64,000 nucleotides of DNA from an uncultured bacterium (GTDB lineage Bacteria; Patescibacteriota; Patescibacteriia; 2-12-FULL-60-25), in the NCBI GenBank assembly GCA_937949995.1, contig CALFEO010000013.1, forward strand, positions 19,493 through 83,492. The letters are read 5' to 3'. Position numbers and translations under genes: made by a program. The number at the start of each line of letters is the position of its first letter. The first letter of the stretch is position 1. Below are positions 57,974 to 64,000 of this stretch, in pieces. Under the pieces are notes generated by a model. The model ran no database searches. It worked only from the letters and a program-made list of their open reading frames with translations, and had not been told where the DNA came from.

Positions 57974-58897
57974 ATGCCTTTTGTTGGAATCACGCAAATC
58001 CCCTATAGCCCCAGAGGCGAAGGGAAAATGCACCTTACCAACCAACAAGTGAATGAAATATTAGTAAACGGAAAACCTTATGCAACTCAATATGGAAATA
58101 GCGTATTTCTTAGAAAAAGTGTTGCACCGTTCCAAAAAGTTCCCTGTGTAATCGAATTCTCGGTCTTACTTGAAGGGCGAAGGCAAGATGATGACAGCGA
58201 CCCCTTCAATATAGCCGGGAGATTGCTTGATGCGACTTTCAGGCCTAATCGAACAGTAATCGAAGAGGGATTCACCGAAGCTAAGCCCGAATCACAACCC
58301 AATAGGCATCTGGCGGCTCACTTAACCTCCATGGCAGCCGGGGTGGAAATCATTCCTATCTCTGTAGAAAGAGATTTTTCCAATCTCTTGGAAGAAATGG
58401 ACATTGACCGCAAAAATCCACTGATGCGCTTGGCCTTGGCCGGAAAAGGCACTCTGTCTGCGCGGGTGATCAGTGAACCGCTTTTTGTACATGATTTCAA
58501 TCTGGGCAAAAAAATCGTAAGAGAGGATTTGCCGTTTAAGCGTCAAACCTTCATAGCGGCTTTGCTGTTTGATATGCTGATTGGATCCGGTCAAAGAGAC
58601 GCCGACAGTTACCTGATTGACGAAGATGGCCGAGTCAGAACCATCTATCATCAAGAAGCGTTTACTTACACGGCTCAAGATGACTTGTGCAGACACCTTG
58701 AACAAGAATATCTTGAAATCGCCACAGCCTACAGAAAAGCCTTGCAAGATCTGCATGACAATCCTCGTAAAAGGACAAGACTGATCTTGGCATTGAACAA
58801 TTATATTCAACAAGAAGAGATCGAAAGATTATTCAACTTGCTTGGATCGTTGCTCAACAACAAACAAGTTTGCGGACAAGAGCTGACAATCGGCTGA
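57974..58897 (+). CDS. Hypothetical protein with weak kinase-like segment
   Basis: 307 aa, not recognised. No signal peptide or membrane helix is seen. The stretch FDMLIGSGQRDADSYLIDED (about 203-222), then GRVRTIYHQEAF recalls the catalytic loop plus metal-binding strand of HipA/PI3-kinase-like proteins (DxLIG...RD...N..I...G...IDH), but the expected Asn is Ser and the Asp is Tyr-His, so it would be a degenerate, inactive relative at best. AAAGGAG Shine-Dalgarno before the ATG; terminator at 58915. Confidence 0.6.
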   Translation: MPFVGITQIPYSPRGEGKMHLTNQQVNEILVNGKPYATQYGNSVFLRKSVAPFQKVPCVIEFSVLLEGRRQDDDSDPFNIAGRLLDATFRPNRTVIEEGFTEAKPESQPNRHLAAHLTSMAAGVEIIPISVERDFSNLLEEMDIDRKNPLMRLALAGKGTLSARVISEPLFVHDFNLGKKIVREDLPFKRQTFIAALLFDMLIGSGQRDADSYLIDEDGRVRTIYHQEAFTYTAQDDLCRHLEQEYLEIATAYRKALQDLHDNPRKRTRLILALNNYIQQEEIERLFNLLGSLLNNKQVCGQELTIG

Positions 58898-58914
58898 TGC
58901 GCTAAACAATCTCG

Positions 58915-58936
58915 AAGAGGCACTCGCCTCTTTTTC
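58915..58936 (+). terminator. Intrinsic terminator
   Basis: AAGAGGC-ACTC-GCCTCTT followed by TTTCTTAT, directly after the gene ending at 58897. Confidence 0.8.
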
Positions 58937-58967
58937 TTATACAGCACCAATATTTTATTACCGTTGG

Positions 58968-59891
58968 CTAGGGGTTGTTAGCCAATTCGCCAACCAGCCA
59001 TTCGTCGCCTGATTTTTGCATGGTAATCCAGCGTGTATTGGAGCCGTCATCCCAACCATATGTATCGCCGCCTTTGGTTTTGACTTCGAGAGTTGCTTTA
59101 TAAGTTTCCCGCTCGCTTGTCCACTCACTTTGGAACACCGGCTCCAAGGATTTGACAGTGAGCGATGAGATGGCGGAAAAATTCATTTTCCACATGTCTT
59201 TATTTGCCTTATTGCCTTCCATGAGAGCCGAAGCGGCCGAAGGATCGTTGCCGATAGCGTCAAAAAAATTTTGCGCCGCATTTTTTGCATCCGCATTACC
59301 TGTTTGCGATGATGATTGAGAGGCCTCATCACCCGCCTTATAAGCGCCATGAGCTTTTCCGGACTTGATGTATTCGGCAACTTTTTTGCCGAAAGCGATA
59401 AGCTCTTCGGATGTTAACGCGCCTTGCAAAGAATTAATTCTCAAGTATTGATTTGGTCCGAGTAAAATATCCACGTCTGTAAGATTATCTTTGCTGTCAT
59501 ATAAGAGAACCGCATCCAAAGCGAAACCGTTGCCATTTTCCCAGCGGCTTCCGGCAATATCACGAGCCTTCTTTTGTATTTCGATATCCAAATGCTCGTG
59601 GATGAGATCGATGCGTTTACCGCCCCCTCCAACGGTTTCGGTAATAAAATATTGGCAATCGGAAACAGACGCAATTTTTGATTTGGCTGTTTTGATTATG
59701 GTTTTACCCGATGAATCGGCGACCCAAGATGATGGGAAGGCGGTACAAAGATCGCCGCTGATGGTTGGTGAAGTATTACCGTCTCCGGCGGTGGGAGATC
59801 CGTTACCGCCCTCGGAATCGGATCCGCAGCCCGCGCCAAATAAAACCATGGCGCAAAGCGCGATTATGGTTAGGGAAAGTTTTTTATGCAT
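58968..59891 (-). CDS. Hypothetical lipoprotein
   Basis: 307 aa. A lipoprotein signal peptide with FGAGC lipobox (Cys about residue 22) is followed by a Gly/Ser/Asn spacer. The first half of the mature part (AFPSSWVADSSGKTIIKTAKSK; CQYFITETVGGGGKRIDLIHEHL) is beta-rich. The C-terminal half resembles a DUF4878/NTF2-like fold (AAQNFFDAIGNDPSAASALMEGNKA; WTSERETYKATLEVKTKGGDTYG; QKSGDEWLVGEL). A TCAAGGTTCAGACAAT repeat sits directly before its start. Lgt at 52.6 kb would lipidate it. Confidence 0.7.
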   Translation of the reverse strand: MHKKLSLTIIALCAMVLFGAGCGSDSEGGNGSPTAGDGNTSPTISGDLCTAFPSSWVADSSGKTIIKTAKSKIASVSDCQYFITETVGGGGKRIDLIHEHLDIEIQKKARDIAGSRWENGNGFALDAVLLYDSKDNLTDVDILLGPNQYLRINSLQGALTSEELIAFGKKVAEYIKSGKAHGAYKAGDEASQSSSQTGNADAKNAAQNFFDAIGNDPSAASALMEGNKANKDMWKMNFSAISSLTVKSLEPVFQSEWTSERETYKATLEVKTKGGDTYGWDDGSNTRWITMQKSGDEWLVGELANNP

Positions 59892-59991
59892 AAATTGTCT
59901 GAACCTTGATTGGCGCGATTATAAGATTGGCTTGATTATTTGTAAGATCGACTAACAAATAATCGGTTTCTAATCTTTTAATCGTGTTAAA

Positions 59992-62067
59992 TCAAGGTTC
60001 CATCTTTTTTAAGAATTGATTTTCCGTAAGGATTTCCACTCCCAGCTTTTTCGCTTTATCCGCTTTGGAGCCGGGATCCGCGCCCACGACGACGAAGGTG
60101 GTTTTTTTGGATACTGACTCGGAGACATCGGCGCCGAGAGCGCGGACTTTTTCTTTAGCTTCGTCGCGGCTCATAGACTCCAAACTGCCGGTAAAAACCC
60201 AACTCGTCCCGCTTAGCTTGCCCCGTTCGACGTTAGACGTTTGACTTTTGACGTCGACGTACTCGAGTAAGTTATCGAGGCGTTTAGCCTGTTCTTTGTC
60301 TTGAAAGTAGTCGACGATGGATTGGGCCATAACTTCGCCGATGCCTTCGATTTCGTCGAGATCTTGGAGGGAGGCGTTGCGGAGGTTTTCGAGAGATTTG
60401 AAGTGACGTGAGAGGAGGACGGCCGTCTCAAATCCCACATGGCGGATGCCAAGCGCGTAGATGAAGCGGTCGAGCGGAATTTGGCGGTGGGCTTGGATTT
60501 CTTTGACCAGTTTGTTGGACGAGACTTCGCCGAAGCCTTCGAGACCGCCAAAGTCACCCGGTTCGAGACGGAAGAGATCGGCGGGTTCGCTGATGATGCC
60601 CTCTTGCAAGAAAGTTTCGATTATCTTTTCTCCCAGTCCGCGAATGTCGAAGGCTTGGCGGGAGACAAAGTGACTCAAACTCGCCATTTCTTGAGCAAAA
60701 CAGCGGGAATTGGAGCAAACCACAGCGACCTCGCCTTGTTCGCGTTTGACATCAGATCCGCAGATTGGGCATTTTTCGGGCATCTTGAACTTCTTTTCTT
60801 TTCCTGTACGCAAGCGAGGAAGAACTTGTACGATTTTAGGGATGACGTCGCCGGCTTTTTCGACAATGACCGTGTCGCCGATCTTGAGGCCGAGGCGCTC
60901 GATCTCATCCTCATTATGAAGCGTGGCGTGAGTGACGGTTGTGCCGGCGAGTTGAACCGGGTCCATGACAGCGACCGGAGTGAGGACGCCTGTGCGCCCG
61001 ACAGAGACTTTGATTTCGCGGACGATTGTGGTGCCTTGCTCGGCCGCGAACTTCCAAGCTATTGATGCGCGCGGGGTTTTGCCCACGATACCCAAGTCCG
61101 CAAAGCGTTTATTGGAGTTGACGGAAACTACGACACCGTCGATTTGATAATCCAGTTTATCGCGGTCTTGCCCGATTTTATCCATGACTTTTTTGATGTC
61201 GGCGATATTTTGGCACAGTTTATTGTATGGGTTGGTGGGAAATCCCAAAAGTGACAGCAGATCATCTTCTTGACTTTGGAGTTTGAGACCAATGTCAGCA
61301 ACAAGTTGCCAAGGAAAAAAAGACAGCTTACGCTCGGCGACAATTTTGGGATCCAGCTGACGAAGCCCGCCGGCTGCGGCGTTACGGGGATTAGCCAATT
61401 CGGGTTCGCCTCGTTTTTTGAGTTCTTTGTTCAACTTAGTGAGACCGGAACGCGTCATGTAAATCTCACCACGCACTTCGAAACGGCCGGCTTGATGTTC
61501 CAGAAAAGTCTCGACTTTTTTGTGGTCGATTTCTTGGTGATGTTTGGTGATGAATGAAGCAATCTCTTTAGCTGACGGCTCGCGGAGTTTGAGAGGTATG
61601 GCCTCGACGGTGCGCGCGTTATTGGTTACATCCTCCCCCGCCCGCCCATCACCGCGAGTTGCAGCCAGAACCAACGTTCCGTTTTCGTAGACGAGAGAAC
61701 AAGCCAAACCATCCATTTTGACCTCGGCATATAAACCTTCTTCGTCGACCTTTGAGTCGAGTTTTTTTATGCGCATGAGCCACTCCTCGGCCTCGGCCTC
61801 GGAAAAGACATCTTCGAGCGAGAGCATGCGGGTTTGATGTTGAACTTTTTTAAATCCTTTCGCAGGCTCGCCGGCGACTCGTTGGGTTGGTGAATCGGGA
61901 GTGATGAGCTCCGGATACTCGGCTTCGAGATTGTAGAGTTCGTGTTTTAAGGCATCCAAAGCGGCCTCGGATATTTCGAGCTTGTTTTGCACGTGATATT
62001 GATAGCGGTATCTATCGATTTCTTGGCGCAGTTTGGTGATTCTTAGCTGGGCATCGGCTTTATTCAT
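59992..62067 (-). CDS. ligA: NAD-dependent DNA ligase LigA
   Basis: 691 aa, normal length. Domain Ia and the adenylation domain with the catalytic Lys in AEVKMDGLACSLVYENG (about residues 115-131). OB fold (GKTPRASIAWKFA; VSVGRTGVLTPVAV), four-Cys zinc finger (CPICGSDV...CSNSRCFAQ), helix-hairpin-helix region (GLEGFGEVSSNKL; IEGIGEVMAQSI) and C-terminal BRCT domain (GTSWVFTGSLESMSRDEA) are all present. It seals nicks in replication and repair. The -10 lies 8 nt before the ATG, so the mRNA is nearly leaderless. Confidence 0.97.
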   Translation of the reverse strand: MNKADAQLRITKLRQEIDRYRYQYHVQNKLEISEAALDALKHELYNLEAEYPELITPDSPTQRVAGEPAKGFKKVQHQTRMLSLEDVFSEAEAEEWLMRIKKLDSKVDEEGLYAEVKMDGLACSLVYENGTLVLAATRGDGRAGEDVTNNARTVEAIPLKLREPSAKEIASFITKHHQEIDHKKVETFLEHQAGRFEVRGEIYMTRSGLTKLNKELKKRGEPELANPRNAAAGGLRQLDPKIVAERKLSFFPWQLVADIGLKLQSQEDDLLSLLGFPTNPYNKLCQNIADIKKVMDKIGQDRDKLDYQIDGVVVSVNSNKRFADLGIVGKTPRASIAWKFAAEQGTTIVREIKVSVGRTGVLTPVAVMDPVQLAGTTVTHATLHNEDEIERLGLKIGDTVIVEKAGDVIPKIVQVLPRLRTGKEKKFKMPEKCPICGSDVKREQGEVAVVCSNSRCFAQEMASLSHFVSRQAFDIRGLGEKIIETFLQEGIISEPADLFRLEPGDFGGLEGFGEVSSNKLVKEIQAHRQIPLDRFIYALGIRHVGFETAVLLSRHFKSLENLRNASLQDLDEIEGIGEVMAQSIVDYFQDKEQAKRLDNLLEYVDVKSQTSNVERGKLSGTSWVFTGSLESMSRDEAKEKVRALGADVSESVSKKTTFVVVGADPGSKADKAKKLGVEILTENQFLKKMEP

Positions 62068-62075
62068 ACCACGCT

Positions 62076-62104
62076 ATTTTAGCGGATGGTTGGGGTTTTG
62101 TCAT
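62076..62104 (-). promoter_or_regulatory. ligA promoter
   Basis: Minus strand -35 ATGACA (62099-62104), 17-nt spacer, -10 TAAAAT (62076-62081), 8 nt before the ligA ATG. Confidence 0.65.
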
Positions 62105-62153
62105 GGTGATTGGCGATATTAGATATTTATGTATAAAATAGAAAAATATCGAT

Positions 62154-62960
62154 ATGGAAACAGCAAGATTGACTTTATTTAAGGGCAAAAAAATTCGCCG
62201 AATCATGTATCAAAACGAATGGCATTTTTCGGTTATTGATGTGGTAGAGGCTTTATCAGATAGCGTAAACCCCAGAGACTATTGGTACAAAATGAAAATT
62301 CGAGTTAACCACGAGGACGGAACCGAGTTGTCGACAATTTGTCGACAACTCAAACTAGAGTCTTCTGACGGCAAAAAATACGAAACCGATTGTGCAAATA
62401 CAGAAGGTATTTTTCGCATTGTGCAATCGATACCCTCACCTAAGGCGGAGCCGTTTAAGCGTTGGTTGGCAAAAGTCGGTTATGAACGAGTACAAGAAAT
62501 TGAAGATCCGGAGCTGACCGCCAAACGAATGAAACTGATTTATAAACTCAAAGGTTATCCGGACGCATGGATTGAAAAAAGGATGCGCGGAATCGCAATA
62601 CGCGCGGAGTTGACGGATGAGTGGAAAACAAGAGGAGCTGAAGAAGATAAAGATTTTGAAATATTAACCGCAGAAATCTCTAAGGCCACCTTTGGAGTTA
62701 CGCCCAAGGAATATAAAAAATTAAAAGGCTTAAGACGGGAAAATCTGCGCGATCACATGGATGATTTTGAGTTGATATTCACCATGCTCGGAGAAAGATC
62801 AACTACGGAAATTCATCGCACTGAAAATTCAAAAGGCTTAGCAAAATTAAAGGAAGATGCTAAAAGCGGTGGTCAGATTGCCGGAAATGCCAGAAAAGAA
62901 TTGGAAAAAAAACTAGGACGATCGGTTGTTACAAAGCAAAATTTTAAAAAGCTGAAATAA
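62154..62960 (+). CDS. BRO-N/DinD-like protein
   Basis: 268 aa. The N-terminal BRO domain (FKGKKIRRIMYQNEWHFSVIDVVEALSDSVNPRDYW; LKLESSDGKKYETDCANTEG) is a DNA-binding module of phage antirepressors. The C-terminal half (YPDAWIEKRMRGIAIRAELTDEWKTRG; FGVTPKEYKKLKGL; LRDHMDDFELIFTMLGE) matches the DinD/damage-inducible or phage KilA-type tails. Such genes occur in mobile elements but also as host orphans in CPR genomes. The TATAAAAT region upstream fits a -10. Confidence 0.82.
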   Translation: METARLTLFKGKKIRRIMYQNEWHFSVIDVVEALSDSVNPRDYWYKMKIRVNHEDGTELSTICRQLKLESSDGKKYETDCANTEGIFRIVQSIPSPKAEPFKRWLAKVGYERVQEIEDPELTAKRMKLIYKLKGYPDAWIEKRMRGIAIRAELTDEWKTRGAEEDKDFEILTAEISKATFGVTPKEYKKLKGLRRENLRDHMDDFELIFTMLGERSTTEIHRTENSKGLAKLKEDAKSGGQIAGNARKELEKKLGRSVVTKQNFKKLK

Positions 62961-63040
62961 AAAAGTTAAAACGCAGAAAGGGAGACTTTACCGGTCTTGA
63001 CGTCAAACGTCGAACGTCGAACGTCGAAAAAAGTGAAGTA

Positions 63041-63856
63041 TTATAATGGGCTTTTTATGGTTATTAACTTATTCGATGTTACTTGTGTATACAATTGAGT
63101 TGTTCTGATATTTTGATGACCAAGTAAGGCCTGCACGTAACGAACATCCACACCGTTTTCGAGTAAATGAGTCGCGAAACTGTGACGCAGAGAATGAAAA
63201 GTGGCGGGCTTAGCAATGCCCGCAGATTTAATCGCTCGATCAAAAACAGTTTGAATCGACTTCTCCACCAACCTCCCTCCCCTCTCACTATTAAATACAA
63301 ATTCGCTTCCCGGTTTCCCGGCCGTAAACACCCTCAAATCATTGATCAACTTCTCGGGCAGTAATGTTAACCGGTCTTTTTTGCCTTTGGCCTGCTTCAG
63401 ATGAATCGTCCCCTCATCAAACTGCAAATCCCGCACTTTTAACCTCACCACTTCACTAACCCGCAAACCCGCGCCATATGCCAAAGAAATCATGGTTTTA
63501 TGCTTATGGTTGGTTATCGATGCAATAACCCGCCCGATCTCTTCGCGGGATAACACCACCGGCAATTTCTTTGATCTTTTGGCGAACTTCAGGTCAATCT
63601 TAAAATGCAACTTTAGAACCTGCAGATAATAAAACTTCACAGCCATCAAAAACAAATTCACGGTTTGCGGTGCGTAACCTTTATCCTGCTTTATCAGCAA
63701 GAACCTCCTCAAACTCTCAACATTACAAAACCTCTCCCCCGCGGGATCATAACCAAGATAATCCCGAATAGCCGAGCTGTAAGATTTGATGGTCTTGGGG
63801 CTGTAATTCCGCAAAACCATCTCCTCCTCGGCCCGCTTTAAACATTCATGTATCAT
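63041..63856 (-). CDS. Tyrosine recombinase (XerC/XerD-like)
   Basis: 271 aa. The N-terminal SAM-like core-binding domain (LVLRNYSPKTIKSYSSAIRDYLGY) and the catalytic domain with Arg (GAGLRVSEVVRL), Lys-containing beta hairpin (GTIHLKQAKGKKDRLTLL), HxxR (HSLRHSFATHLL), His (LGHQNIRTTQLY) and Tyr (LYTQV) are complete. It could be the XerC/D-type chromosome dimer resolvase or an integrase of a small element. A 25-bp palindrome lies about 90 bp upstream (63946-63970). Confidence 0.9.
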   Translation of the reverse strand: MIHECLKRAEEEMVLRNYSPKTIKSYSSAIRDYLGYDPAGERFCNVESLRRFLLIKQDKGYAPQTVNLFLMAVKFYYLQVLKLHFKIDLKFAKRSKKLPVVLSREEIGRVIASITNHKHKTMISLAYGAGLRVSEVVRLKVRDLQFDEGTIHLKQAKGKKDRLTLLPEKLINDLRVFTAGKPGSEFVFNSERGGRLVEKSIQTVFDRAIKSAGIAKPATFHSLRHSFATHLLENGVDVRYVQALLGHQNIRTTQLYTQVTSNKLITIKSPL

Positions 63857-63945
63857 AAAAACCTCGTTAATAATTACCGAGGCTTACCCGCCCTGCACCT
63901 TATTTACATGATACACACCTTCCTATATTATGCAAGATGTGGACA

Positions 63946-63970
63946 TATATACGAAATGTTTTCGTATATA
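63946..63970. other. 25-bp palindrome near the tyrosine recombinase
   Basis: TATATACGAAA-TGT-TTTCGTATATA, 11-bp perfect arms with a 3-nt spacer, about 90 bp before the recombinase start. Arms of 11 bp match the size of Xer half-sites, but the 3-nt centre is shorter than the usual 6-8 bp. It could alternatively be an operator for the recombinase gene, or a promoter-like element since TATATA occurs twice. Confidence 0.5.
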
Positions 63971-64000
63971 CGCTAGTTGCGGAAAATATTACTCCGGCAA

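Overview
The window looks like a chromosomal segment of a Patescibacteria (Candidate Phyla Radiation) bacterium. The reasons are indirect: compact single-copy housekeeping genes (mraZ-rsmH-ftsL, uvrA, uvrC, ligA, gatC/gatA, lgt) scattered among many short unrecognised membrane and secreted proteins; a short UvrC; a surface protein whose C-terminal repeats resemble those of other CPR surface proteins; and promoters whose -10 box lies only 6-9 nt from the start codon, implying leaderless mRNAs. UGA acts as a normal stop (several ATGA stop/start overlaps), so this is not a UGA-recoding lineage. No rRNA, CRISPR array or complete prophage was seen.

Layout. 1-22 kb is host backbone, mostly minus strand: a DUF192 protein and a MraY/WecA-type transferase; a membrane-anchored Clp ATPase with a degenerate first AAA site; the mraZ-rsmH-ftsL operon behind a promoter with three MraZ boxes; uvrC; uvrA; secreted proteins; and a large surface protein. 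Almost every intergenic gap holds one of several families of short degenerate repeats, often with inverted copies.

22.3-26.85 kb starts at tRNA-Ser(GGA). The tRNA 3' end and about 90 bp of downstream sequence recur at 26.74 kb, so the 4.3 kb between (a possible HEPN-like protein, an anchored protein, an M23-peptidase lipoprotein) looks like cargo inserted at the tRNA. 26.9-49.2 kb is an AT-richer accessory island: a serine recombinase; a three-gene putative defence locus (PLD-SNF2 helicase, Eco57I-type methyltransferase, and a protein with an unusual N-terminus, zinc ribbon and PD-(D/E)XK motif); a membrane protein with a candidate His/Cys dyad; a structured RNA leader upstream of a small membrane protein and an HNH nuclease; a phage packaging operon (ParB-methyltransferase, second methyltransferase, TerS, TerL) without capsid genes; an Mrr-like endonuclease; an XRE/ImmA pair; and small accessory proteins.

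49.3-64 kb returns to host backbone. A promoter-to-terminator interval with strong RNA structure (49.30-49.50 kb) marks the border. Then follow a SurA-like chaperone, two DsbA-like thiol oxidoreductases, lgt, gatA and gatC interrupted by an S23-type four-helix-bundle gene between near-inverted repeats, several small proteins, a lipoprotein, ligA, a BRO/DinD-like protein and a tyrosine recombinase next to a 25-bp palindrome.

The most novel candidates are the 30.1-39.2 kb locus, the attenuator-like RNA at 40.09-40.24 kb and the structured RNA at 49.31-49.50 kb. All calls are from reading the sequence; no database search was run.
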